Positions 1 through 11,600 of a stretch of DNA of 19,779 nt are shown here, one piece after another (within the stretch, counting starts at the first letter, position 1; each line of letters starts with the position of its first letter). The DNA is from Ichthyophonus hoferi (lineage: Eukaryota; Opisthokonta; Ichthyosporea; Ichthyophonida; Ichthyophonidae): positions 28,503 to 48,281 of the forward strand of contig NAOQ01000202.1 of the NCBI GenBank assembly GCA_002751075.1, in the 5' to 3' direction. Under the pieces are notes generated by a model. It was given only the letters and a program-made list of their open reading frames with translations. It had not been told where the DNA came from and did not search any database. A program made the position numbers and the translations under genes.

Positions 1-3000
1 TGGTCGGGTTGGATTTTCTAGGATAGCCCACTGTGGTCAGTCCTATATAACCCCAAGATCTAAAACAAATGGTGCAAGGGCACCACATTCTATGATAAGC
101 ATTTGGGCTAGTATGTTGTTGTCTGTGATTATATTAATATGTGCCTAATTTTCTATTGTTCAGATTATTATTTTTGAATGTTATTTGTAATCATAAGATA
201 ATCTGATTATTTACTACGATTGCCGCTCAACGTCAGCAATCTCACGAATCTTAAGGTCCCTACGATTCCACAGTGCCAAGGGCAACAGAATCAAAGGCTT
301 ACATAGTAACCTAGTATAGCACGGCTTATAGTTTTTTTTTCATATATATTATAACAATCTGTGGTAGTACTAGTTACTTGTCCACAGGCTATGATAACGC
401 AGATTTTTTCATGTTCACCTTAGTAAGCATTAACTTGATAACTTTATTAGAAATAGTAGAAGAATAGTAATTTAGCACTATAATACTATCAATAATGTGT
501 ATATTATTTCCAGATATGTATTTAACGCTTCTGGTTTTATAGTTTGGAAATGTATGAAGAAAAAGAACTAGCTGTGCTAGTATTCTCTACAGTTCTAGAC
601 ATGTAAATGGCTCGAGTCAATAATTAAATAAACTAAATGCTCAGTACCCATATGATTAGACAAAACTACTTAAAAAAATACTGTGCCTAAGGACTCCAAA
701 AACATAAAGCCAACTTACAATTCTAAGATATGTTCATTCACTATTGAAAGTACAAATAAGGGAACTCACATATATGTGGACTAAAATGCCAACTCATTAT
801 CAACTCGAAAAAAGAGACAACAGACTTAGTAACTGGCAAGATCCAAACCTCCTCAGATAAGGAATTAGTTTTCACTTATCACCCATCAAGTATTAATAGA
901 AGACCAAATCATCTGTATTTCAATATCTTTTCTTTTCTTTAATTAGTTATTTATTAATATATTTTTCCTTATTTTATTATATACATCCGTATACATAGCA
1001 TAACAGATTTGTTGCAAGACTGTCAACTTGGACGGAACAAATGGTCCAACTGGGAGGCCAGCAACAAACAGATCATGAAATGATTGGTCCAATATTAGTT
1101 GTTTTGACGATGTTCAGAGTCAGATAAAATTATTTGTCAATGTGGATTGACTTAAAGTGCACAAATGGCCTAATGATGCCGGCATTAGCTAAAAAGCTTC
1201 CCAAATCAAGACACACATGTTGTACCAATTTAAGAGCTAAGATTGAGTTATTGTCAAGCAAACCTAGTGGGCCTAGCTGGTCCCATGTAAGCCACATTAG
1301 CCAAAAAGGATCTATATGACCGTTGGTTTTTTGAATGAAATATTGAACATAGCCACATTAATATTTGCAATAAACAAAGGTTGTGAAATGGATGAAAGGG
1401 GGAAAAAAAAGTTAATAAAGAATGTAGATAAATCATTAGAAACAAGGCTATTCATTTCTTAGTATTTATTAAGAATATCATATATATATATTCTGTTGAT
1501 GGTTAGAAGATACTTGACCTATATATATTATAATCATCAAAATTTATTATAATACCTAGTTCTTGGCTGACACTTCCATATAAATGTCAATGTTCCGTAG
1601 GTATTTTTCCTGCCAATATTGTAAAAAACTGCTTAGTTACTTTCTGTAATTTTTTTTTTTACATATATACAGACTTAGCACCTCTCACAATTTTTTCACA
1701 CTGTACTATTAGCACTATTGTATATTAGCCTATTAAGGCAGAAATTCTTCCTAAACTAATGGATAATTATAATTACTATAGATACCTAGAGATAGAACCA
1801 ACACGCTGCCTTCCTTTATATCATATTTGTCTCAACCTTCTATTACATGTGGATCAGAGTTAAAAGCTGCCTCTATTGCTAACCCAACAAGAGAGACTTC
1901 TATACAACACTTAATTGGAGACCTCAATCCTGTAGACAAGTTACCACTACCAGCCATAGATTGCTATAGTTTTTAAGTTCAGGCCCGTGCTACTACCAAA
2001 ATCCTAGAAAGAATAGTTATAGATCTGAGTGAGTTCCACCCTATAATAGCAGGTGATTATAGATGCATGTGTTCTTTATTATTAATGAAAACCCCCACTA
2101 TTTACAAGCATATTTATTAAAAAATAAGAATGAGACATTAGAATATTTTGAAGTACATATGGCTGATGTAAAACAGAAACAAAATGCACGTATTAAAGAG
2201 GTAATAAGTAAAGGGGAATAGTTTTACAGTGTGAAATTGAAGGTTTTTATAAAATCTCAACAAATCAAATATTTGCCCACAATTTTTATTATTCCCAGCT
2301 TCCTCTTTCATTGAGTTTCCTGCAATATCCTTCAGTTTATTTAACATGACCTTGCATTAATGTGTTATGTTTACCATGTTGAAACCCTGTTTCTCCTTTT
2401 ACGAGTTCTCTTCCTCTATTTAATTTACTGCACCAAACTTAGAGTTGTATAAATACATCATATTATTGGTCTGAGTTCCTCTAACTTCTTCTGCTGTCAA
2501 GGAGTAAAGAATAATCCCTAATAATAATTTTTAAATAGCTGGTTCTTTTTTAACCGTCATCTATATTAACTTGGACTAATAAATCTTAATCAAACAGCAA
2601 ACTAGTCTACTTGATATGATTGGAAATAACTGAACCAATTAGGCACAATATCAATGACACATGCTTCACCAATCTGTAAGCCCTCTCATCACAATCATGA
2701 TTTAACAACATCTATGCATGACTGACTATCACAGATAATTCCCCAATTAATTGCATTAACTGCTCTTAAGTTTCACCTGTGCGGACCAAACCAACATCTA
2801 AATTTAATTACTTAGATTGATTAAACGCCAATTTATGAGTTAATAAAATCCATGACAAACTCAGTTTGGTTTGAGCTTATATATACTGTTTATTGAATTC
2901 AAGGTTAACCAATATTCTCTCGTACATAAAGTTTATATTTACCCACAATTGATTACAAAATACTGTAATTGATTTGTCTTTCACATACTAGAATACTCTA

Positions 3001-3519
3001 TATATGACAAATACAATTTTATTTAAGTTTTCACAACCACTTTTTATGTTATATCCAGTATTACATTTTGGATCAATGCTGTACAACTTCTTAGAATTTG
3101 AATCAATTCATTGTTATTTTTCCCTGCCAAGCTAGTATTAGAATTAATACATACAAAAGCCTCAATATGAAATAATAAAAACTTTAGATTTAAAGAACAA
3201 AATTAACTGGTTATTTACCCATGCAGTAAAATTTAATATTATGACTCATACTAATTGAGCATTCCCATTTACTAATTGGCTTAAAGTTTAAAAACATTTA
3301 CGCATTTTACATTTTTGTGAATTGCTCCTGCTCTGATTTTTTGGTTTTATAGGTCCGAAATCTATATCTATTGGCTACAAAACATCTCCAATCTAGATCT
3401 AAATCAGTTCCATTGTTTACTTTAGTAAGATGCACTAACTTAATAAAATTTGACACAAACAAATCAACCACATATGTCATTATCAATGATGTATTTGAAT
3501 AATTTTTGCCACACGTCAA
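1..3519. other. AT-rich intergenic spacer without a supported gene
   Basis: No convincing exon or RNA gene was seen on either strand. The open frames here are under 75 codons, of low-complexity composition and without a recognisable domain or flanking splice sites. The stretch has many poly-A/T runs and short TA tracts, for example near 1480-1530. The only structure noted is a patch at about 2740-2930 that faintly resembles the right arm of the inverted element further along. Promoter or regulatory functions cannot be excluded. Confidence 0.6.
2740..2930. repeat. Possible diverged copy of the inverted-element arm
   Basis: Read on the + strand, this patch shares an ordered series of short matches with about 4458-4680 in the right arm of the inverted element. 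The shared blocks are ATTAATT, TTAACTGCTC, TAGATTGA, CCAATTTA and GCTTATATA, in the same order and with similar spacing. The similarity is low and both regions are AT-rich, so this is an eye alignment of modest weight. If real, the element family has more than one member in this genome and this is an old fragment lacking the G+C-rich centre. Confidence 0.35.
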
Positions 3520-3564
3520 TTGATTCAAATATGTGATGAGATCAGTTAATTATTGCCAAGCTAC

Positions 3565-3651
3565 ATGTTTGAAATTGATGATCCCACTGGACATTGGTGG
3601 GATAATGCCAACTATAATAAAGTCTCTAAGCCAACCCCTGATTGGTTCTGG
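3565..3651 (+). pseudogene. Exon-like 29-codon frame in the left arm
   Basis: An ATG opens a frame of exactly 29 codons that ends with TGG directly against a consensus donor, GTAAGT at 3652. An in-frame TAA lies a few codons upstream of the ATG. The peptide is compositionally protein-like, rich in Trp, Asp, Asn and Pro, with the segment DDPTGHWWDNANYNK. A possible acceptor, TTACAG, ends at 3824, giving a 173-bp candidate intron followed by the G+C-rich inner block. I do not recognise the peptide. Conservation of frame, length and donor position in the opposite arm is the main support for a former or weakly used exon. Confidence 0.4.
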
Positions 3652-4618
3652 GTAAGTATTTCGCTTATTCATATATGAAATGCATAAGTTTATTTAAGTA
3701 GCCAAATTGAGCATTAACTCAGTCTATGTGTTAGATTTTTTAATATAGTAAGACGTTAGTCAACTTAAGTATATTAGATTTTTGAGCATTTTGAACAATT
3801 AATTAAGTAAATTAACTATTACAGTATTGAGTTGAGTAGTCAAAGTCTGCCTTCCTGATGGTTGCCGTGGGAAACCAATGAGGTGCCTGTCTGTTGATTC
3901 TGTCTGTGTCAAAGCCAAACCTTCTTGAATGGTTTCCAGAGGGCTTCCTTGGGCTGTAAATGGGCCGCCCAAGCTGATGTTGATATCATGCTGCGTCAGC
4001 TGTGGTTGCTGATGCCAGTTCATGCAGGAATCGTAGGCAAGGCACTTACCAGGTAGTATGCTGGTGCTCCAAGAGGATTGATCATCTCTACACGAACTGT
4101 CCAGAGGCTCTCAAGAGATGCAATGACCTTAATTGCAGCAACACTGGTCCTCTGGTGACTCCAAATTTTTTACACTGGCATCGCTAGGATCAGATCATGA
4201 CACGTTTAATTGTGCCATGGACCAGGGAGACCACTGGGCACCCAGCAGGTCAGGTCCATCATTCAAGAAGTGTGGCTTTGGAACAGACATCATCAGCGGA
4301 CGGGCATCTCATTGGTTCTCTACAACAGACACCCAGGGAGGCAGACTTTGACTACTCAGCTCAGTATCTGTTGATGGTGTCTGCTGAGCAGCGTCCAGAC
4401 CTTCCTAATAAATGAGAAAGTTACTGTGAGAGAGAAAAAAAAACTGAGTTAATTTACTCAATTAATTAGATCTAATTAACTGCTCAAAAATCTAATACAC
4501 ATAGGTCAAGCTAATGTCTTACTATGCTACAAAATCTAACACATAGATTGACTCAATATCCAATTTAGCTACTTAAATAAACTTATGCATTCCATTTATG
4601 AATTAGCAAAATACTTGC

Positions 4619-4705
4619 CCAGAACTTGTCTGGGCTTAGCTTATATACTTTATTAAAGTTGACATTATCACACCAATGTCCAGTGGGATTATCAGTTTCA
4701 AACAT
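4619..4705 (-). pseudogene. Matching exon-like 29-codon frame in the right arm
   Basis: On the - strand this frame runs from ATG (4705-4703) to TGG, the same 29 codons as the left-arm copy without any insertion or deletion. It is followed by GCAAGT where the left copy has GTAAGT. Thirteen bases differ between the copies. Only three of the affected codons are synonymous, so there is no sign of strong protein-level constraint between them. A strong acceptor-like signal on the - strand, a pyrimidine run then CTCACAG at about 4422-4442, lies downstream. It is probably the mirrored half of the same duplicated fragment. Product unknown. Confidence 0.4.
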
Positions 4706-4755
4706 GTAACTTGACAACACTTAACAAATGTCCTCACATGTTTAGATCACCTTAA

Positions 4756-5176
4756 AAGGGTAAAAGGGGAAGTGTGATATAGTCCCAATCCTTACAGACT
4801 ATCTTATAGTGTGATCAACCGATAACCCTATTGTTTAGTTTTAAAGCAATAATGAGTGATGGCAATTTTGAATGTATTCCCACCAGGCCATTTAATCCAG
4901 TTACTAAACTATTTTTCTTACAAACACACTAAAATAAATAACTAATTTAATACGTATATTTTAAATATATTTTTAACTAATGAAAACTGCTAAAAAATCT
5001 CTTAATTTTAAATTAATTCTTTCAAATATTGACAGAGATGTCTAAAAATTATTTTTCCAACCCTGGCAGGGTTTGATATTTTTGTTCTATCACATGTGGT
5101 CACTAAGGAATATATCGTATATACATTGTTGGGTTTATACTTAAACGCGTAGTTTGCTTTATTGTTCCTTTGAACC
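4756..5176. promoter_or_regulatory. Upstream region of the adenylate kinase gene
   Basis: This AT-rich spacer of about 420 bp must hold the adenylate kinase promoter. No clear TATA box was found at a fixed distance. TA-rich sequence occurs at 5110-5124, and a single ACGCGT hexamer lies at 5145-5150, 26 bases before the start codon. ACGCGT is the MluI cell-cycle box of yeasts, but its use here is only a guess, as one hexamer is weak evidence. Confidence 0.35.
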
Positions 5177-6791
5177 ATGTCTGACCAGCGTAATTACATT
5201 ATTTGTGGCGCCCCTGCCTCTGGCAAGGGTACTCAGTGTGAGAAAATTGTAGAGAAGACCAAGGTGGTTCATATTTCTACTGGTGATCTCCTTCGTGCTG
5301 AGATTAAGGCTGGAACAGTTCTTGGTGCCAAGGCCAAGAGCTTCATGGATGTGGTATGTATATGTATACATGTATTGCTAAATATAAGTAGGACTACATA
5401 TGCAATAGTAATTGAGTAATTGCTAATAATATTAAATCTTCCTTTTTAACATATATTGCATATTGTGTGTGTGTATATATAAATATCTTTTTTCCATAGA
5501 GGTGTTAAATATAGCTATATTTATCTTCATAGTACTTGCTTTTGTATTTTACCGTGAATGTACGTGCTTGTTTTTATGCTTAAGTGCTTGACTCATTATT
5601 ATTATTATTTTCTAAAAGCTTAAGTTTCCTCTCTTTTTCATATCCAAATTTAATTTGCGAATTTTAGTACATATGCTCCCTCTTTTTCTTTGACTTGTTC
5701 TTTTTTTTTTTTTGGTAATGCTAGCACGTTTCTGTAACATTCCCTTAACACCTCCTTCCTTCAGGGTGGTCTCGTGCCTGATAATGTGATGATTGGCATG
5801 GTCAAGAACCGTCTTGCTGAGGCTGATTGCATGGAGCGTGGTTGGCTTCTTGATGGCTTCCCTCGCACTGCTGCCCAGGCTGAGGCCATGAAGGAGGCTG
5901 GCATTGTTCCCAGCAAAGTTATTTTGCTTAATGTTCCTGATGACGTGTTGGTAGCCAGAATTTGTGGTCGCCGTTCTGACCCCGTAACCGGCGCTATTTA
6001 CCACACCATCTTCAAGCCTGCCCCTACTGAGGTTTGTTTTCTACCACTCTTCCCCTTAGAAACCCATGCATACATATTCGTGTAACCTCTGCCTCTTACA
6101 TGCCATATCCATGCCATTTTCTACCATTATCTTTTTCTCTTTATGACGGAAGCCTACTCTCCATCCCTAAATTGCACCATAATAACCATAGTGTAGCTAA
6201 CTTCTAGTCTTATACATGGATTTGTATCTATCTGTTATTTTATTGATCTTTCTTATCCTGGAATCCTTTAACCCACTTGTGTAACATTTAGTATTCATAT
6301 TACTTCCATCTGCATATACCCTTAAAGACTCTCTTTACGCAATGGCATACACATAAACAGAGGTGAGGAAATCCACCTATATATAAACATATAAACATTA
6401 AGATTTTATCTATACTTTTTGATAGGAATTATACTTACCTAATCACAATGTTTTGGTTTATTTTGTAATAAAAAAAAACCTTTCTTTGAGCCAATCATGA
6501 TTTTGATTGTTCTACTATATAATGGAGCTTTTACAAAAGAGTTTTCAATTTTATAACTGTAATAACCAATGTAACGCTAATATTCAAATTGAATGTTTAT
6601 TTGATTTACAGGAGATTGCCGCTCGTCTGACCCAGCGCTCCGACGATACTGAGGAGGCCATCCGCCCCCGCATTGCCACCTACCACAACAACCTGGCTGC
6701 CATTCTTGAATACTACACTGACAAGCTAGTACAGATTGATGGCAATCGCTCAGCCGATGTGGTTACCTCTGAGGTGCTGGCTGTCCTATAA
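5177..6791 (+). CDS. ADK: Adenylate kinase, three exons
   Basis: Predicted exons are 5177-5353, 5765-6031 and 6612-6791 (TAA), giving 207 residues. Both introns (411 and 580 bp) are phase 0, with donors GTATGT and GTTTGT and CAG acceptors. The product catalyses ATP + AMP = 2 ADP. The P-loop is GAPASGKG at residues 11-18, the AMP-site motif STGDLLR at 34-40 and DGFPRT at 89-94. A short LID region follows, GRRSDPVTG at 127-135 then [10 protein letters not shown] at 154-163. That pattern resembles plant plastid and bacterial-style adenylate kinases lacking the zinc or long LID insert, more than the fungal cytosolic form. There is no N-terminal extension, so a cytosolic location is likely. The start is fixed because the P-loop follows after only ten residues. 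UMP/CMP kinase is less likely given the LID motifs. The codons are visibly richer in G+C than the introns. Confidence 0.95.
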
Positions 6792-6898
6792 AGTGCTTTG
6801 AGCACCGGCAGACAAGAGAAATATTACTATAAAATACATCGTAGGATTAATTAAACTGGTTGGATGTGAGGTTGTTGACTTCTGGTTCTATATGGATC

Positions 6899-6904
6899 AA
6901 TAAA
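6899..6904 (+). terminator. Candidate polyadenylation signal of adenylate kinase
   Basis: A canonical AATAAA lies 107 bases after the adenylate kinase stop codon and before any other transcript feature. It is the first such hexamer downstream of the stop. It is plausible as a 3'-end signal, but AATAAA is frequent by chance in this AT-rich DNA. Confidence 0.45.
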
Positions 6905-8237
6905 TAGAAACTACCCCCTAAAGGATCTGACATGACTGGTGTAAATATATATATATACTTATTCCACATACATACTGCTTGTTGGGAAATATAGAAAGGC
7001 ATATATGCACTAACCCATGGGGTATAGCATAATATACGCATTTTATAGGGTCGTTGTCATATTTTTATGTACTTACTTGAAGTCTTAATAATGAACTGAT
7101 TTTACTAAGGTTAATAAACGAAGGGATGATGCTTTTATACGGTAATAGTCTAGCTCGAAAAATATTATTTATTGCTAACAAAAGATATATCATTACCGAA
7201 CAGGATCCCAGTTAGAAGCTAATCTATTGTAGCATATGCAGTCCTGTACATTTATTACTATTATGTAGGCAAATATCTACCAATTACAATATGGGTACTG
7301 CATATAACAACTACATTATATACACTAGAATGTATATATGTACTTGTAGAGTTATTATCAGGTTGGCCGTAGCCAGTATATAAGAATATATATTATATTG
7401 CCTGCTAGGAAAAACATTGGGGTTTTACAGCGCGTAATATTAGAGCAATATATACTGGTATTAATTAAATAGTATTGATATACGGTTACTATAAATCTTG
7501 TATTATTCGTCTAGTTGGTTTAGTAGACAACCAAGAACGAAGACTATTGGTAGGTTAGTTTAATCCGCAACATTGGTTGGTCTACTCAGTGTGCTTTTTC
7601 AAGCAATTTCATGCACCCAGTACTATTCTATTATTTCCAACCAATTATCCAATTATATTAAAAAATGACGATGACGCTAATTGAACCGTGATATTTCTTT
7701 TATCATCGCTTTAATATTCTCACACTGGTTGCTTAATATTTTATTCACCTGATAGGATCCGAAAGTACATCATGATGTCATTATAAATACAATACTTGAA
7801 AAATTTCAATTTATTACAGCTTAACAGCCAACATCTTTCATACATATTGTACTTATGCACACTTCTACCAAAAAGAGCAACATTAAAAATCTATTAATAA
7901 TTATTTAAAGATTTATATATTTATAAAATTCATTCTTATATAGTTATTTATTTAGAACCCAATTACACAGAGAGATCAAACGACATATTAATTTATGCAT
8001 TAACCAATAATAATTGGTATGTATGATCTGTTATCACCAATCATCTACCTTAGATATAGATATATAGACGCCTTATATATCCCCACTGAAGGTAATATAC
8101 ATCAACATAGCGTCATACAGGATACTAGAAATCGTATATACATTATATAGGTGTTAGGGATATATTTTATTATTATATTTTATTAACTTTCGTTAGAAGT
8201 AATATAGTTTTAAAGAGTTTAAGAATTTATTGTTGTC
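6905..8237. other. Spacer between adenylate kinase and the CHY-RING gene
   Basis: AT-rich sequence with no supported gene. Short TA tracts occur at about 6946-6958, and an imperfect inverted repeat of about 12 bp (AGTAGACAACCAA near 7521 against TTGGTTGGTCTAC near 7573) is present. The last 100 bases before the next start codon are very AT-rich and presumably contain that gene's promoter and 5' leader. No confident TATA or other box was picked out. Confidence 0.5.
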
Positions 8238-8604
8238 ATGGCAACTAGTGCGCGCGATGACTCGGCTGAGCAGAGACAGCAGCAGCTTCGGTCTGCGATT
8301 TTGAAAATTCATGCTAATGGCAACTTGTCAATGCAGGATAAGGCCCGACAAATGCAGGTGAATATTTTTATGTTAGGCTACTATGTTGTATGAGGTTGTA
8401 AGTTGTAGGGTTGTATGTTGTATTGTATATGATATCATATATAGTGCATAGTGCTTTATGTATGGTGCTGTATGGTGCTGTATGGTGTATAGTATTTTCT
8501 GTAAGTTGTGTATAGTGTATAGTGCATGGTGTATATTGTATGCTACATGTTGTATATTGTATGTCTATTTATGTGCCTATAACTTGTTGCTTCAGTGCTT
8601 AGAT

Positions 8605-8638
<34 letters not shown>

Positions 8639-11600
8639 TATAATTGTATCTATATTGGCGGATGTATACCTTTACTTATGGTTATGTATCTACATTGGTT
8701 TGAAAACATAATAACATAGTTATTTTTAACCTATATGCTATTCTTTTGAGCTTGTTTTATATTAGTCCACATTATACCACTTAAATGTAATTGTCTGATA
8801 GATTTTAGTATAATATATAGCTAGAATATTAATGCCCATATACTTATGTTGATATGTATGTATTGTTAATATATGTATTAATTATATGTACCCATACAGG
8901 GTTCTATGTTTGTATAATCATATGTATGTATGTTTAATATACCTGTATGTGTATATGTGCACCTGATTATGCATAAGGAGTAATTCTGCTGTAGTTGTGT
9001 CTTTGCGCATTTATAATTTGTTGCATCATAAATAAAGTCTCAATCCCATCCTAGGTCCTGCATTAGTGTAGCCTGCTGTTATTATCCATAACACCCTACA
9101 CAATGCAGGACCTAATGAGTAGTAGTTATAAAGCAAGACTGCCATCACAACTAAAGAAAGAGCATGAAGAGGAGGAGAGGATCACCTACCACAACATAGA
9201 GAAGAATATGATTGGTTGCACTCACTACGCCCGCAATTGCAAGGTATGATAGCTATATAGATTTAACTTAACAAAGCTCGTCTCGTTGCCTTCCCCCCTT
9301 CTCTCTCTCCCCCTCCCTCTTCCTACTTGCACATCTCCTACCTACATCCTGCTATCATATACCAATATATATTCTATTCCTAACATGGGTCTTATTACTA
9401 ATAGCCCAATCCTGTTTGGGATGTACATACAGGTAAAGAGTGCTTGTTGTGATAAATTATATGTGTGTAGGTTTTGTCACGATGATGCCGAAGACCATCT
9501 GATAGACCGCCATGCCATAAAGGAGATGATGTGCATGTTCTGTAAGACAATCCAACCAATAGCACAGAGGTATGTAGTGTGGTTGCTACGGAATATAGAA
9601 TGTAGTGTGGTTGCTACGGAATATAGAATATAGTGTGGTTGCTATGACATATAGTGTGGTTGCTATGGCATGTAGTGTGGTTGCTACGGAATGTCGTGTT
9701 TGGAATGTAGTATATGGCATGTATTGTGGTTGCTATTATAGTGTATATGCATATATTTGTAATATCCTCTACATTTAAAATTTATGTTATTTATCTATTA
9801 GGAATTTATTTTTATCTCTTGTTTACTGAAGTGTTCATTGATCTTTTACCTTTAAAACTATCACATTATTTACCCTGTCCAGCACTTACTTTTTATATAT
9901 TTCAACTATTATTGGATAAGTATGCATAACTGTAAGAATATATTGCAATTATTATATAATATTGGATTATAATGAGAGAGAGATCACAGAAGTGTAGTAT
10001 AGTAGATAATATTATATGATGGAAATGAATAAATGTAGAAACAAAATAGTAGTAAAGAGAAAGGCAGTGAGGTTGAAGAGGGTAATAATATATATAATAA
10101 AGCCAATATATTATATATATATATATATATGAACATAATAAATATATGTTAAAATGTATTTTAGAAATAGAACAACTCCCACTTAGAGGATGAATTATAC
10201 GAAGGAACCAATAAGATGATCTATATTATATATTTTAAGATAAGAACTCATTATAAATAGAGAACATGATTGGATACTTATTTTATATCCCTTTAGTAAC
10301 TGCCAATTAAATTTTTTTTTAATATTTTTTAATAACCTGTTCAGTGTAGCTAATGACCTGTACCCAATCATGTGATCAGATGCGCTAATCCAGAGTGTGA
10401 ACAAATCATGGCGGTCTATTTCTGTAGTATATGTAACCTGGTAGATAATGATTCTGAAAAGAAAATATATCACTGTGAAAAGTGTGGACTATGCCGGATT
10501 GGCGAGGGTCTGGGTAGGGTTTGTTTACTCTCTCGATATATGCATATGTCTATCATTATATATATATATAATAGTACTTCTATCTATCTCTATCTATCAT
10601 ATTGCATATAATAATACTTTTATCTATTTCTTTACCATTGTATACAACTATCGTTATATATATTATAGTACTTTTATCTATTTTTATCTATCTCTCATCA
10701 TAATGTATATACATTCCAGACATTATAATGGTAGTTTCCTGCCCACCCCTTTATGTCACGTGATTTTCTGATCATCCAATTATTGGGACTCTTTCCTATC
10801 AATAGATAAGGACTATTTCCACTGTGACAAATGCAATGTATGTATGGCGGTCAAATTAAGGGATAAGCATAAATGTATTGAACATAATCTGGAATCCAAT
10901 TGTCCTATATGCAGTGAATTTATGTTCACCTCCACCTCCACCGTCATTTTTATGGTACGTATCGATGTGTGTATGTGTATGCGCATATATATATATATAT
11001 GTATGTATGTATGTGTATGCATGGATATGTATAAGTGCATGTATTTGTGTATGCCTATGGCATATGCATTTTTATATGTATGTATTTAATCTAAACATAT
11101 TTAAGAATTATTTCATGTCTTGGCGTCCATATGTGAATGCATTCCTTTACTAATTTTACTTTCCTTATATATATATATGACTTAACATATGTTTTTGTGT
11201 GATGGGATGGCAAATGAATTGGAGGTGTAGAAGACATGTTAATGCTCGGTCTACTGTAGGCAATTATATAGTCTGATATAGGTAGTGTAGATGTTTGTAA
11301 TGGATAAGATAGGGTAGGTAGATAGGTATATCTTTGATTAAAGAATTATATAGTTTAGCATAGGAACTAGGCAAGGAAACTGAATTGATGTATTAGCCAA
11401 ACACATGTACATATACACATATACATACTTATATTGTATACACTAAAGGGAGAAAGGTAATATAGATTTAAGCATGTCCTATATCTGAAGTCATTATTCG
11501 TTTAGTTTATAGTAGGGGCGTATTGTACGTTTATCTATTTATACTGTACTATACTATACTTTATACTGTACTATACTATAATTTATACTGTACTATACTA

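Larger units (their letters stand above)
3520..4755. repeat. Foldback-like inverted duplication, about 1.24 kb
   Basis: The left arm (about 3520-3932) matches the reverse complement of the right arm (about 4260-4755). Strong blocks include 3565-3651 against 4619-4705 (74 of 87 bases identical, no gap) and a G+C-richer inner block, about 3830-3931 against 4261-4367. The right arm holds an extra stretch of about 70 bp (roughly 4369-4441) ending in a purine run. The centre, about 3933-4259, is unpaired and much richer in G+C than the flanks. The outer borders fade gradually and no clear target-site duplication was seen. No transposase-like protein was recognised. It could be a non-autonomous foldback DNA transposon, or an inverted duplication of a host gene fragment. 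The arm divergence, about 15% in the best block, suggests an old event. Confidence 0.8.

Noticed and set aside
4002-4415. Overlapping 61-72 codon frames in the centre and right arm of the inverted element
   Set aside because: Frames on the two arms do not conserve the same reading phase over any length in the G+C-rich block, and no domain is recognisable. The openness is explained by the higher G+C content.
5612-6004. Minus-strand open frame of 130 codons
   Set aside because: It is antisense to adenylate kinase exon 2 and its intron. The sense strand has clear kinase motifs, while the antisense peptide has no recognisable domain and ends in a Lys/Arg run from the pyrimidine tract.
8458-8643. 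61-codon + strand frame in intron 1 of the CHY-RING gene
   Set aside because: It is made of TGTAT-type repeats and a TA tract, giving a Cys/Tyr/Ile low-complexity peptide inside an intron.
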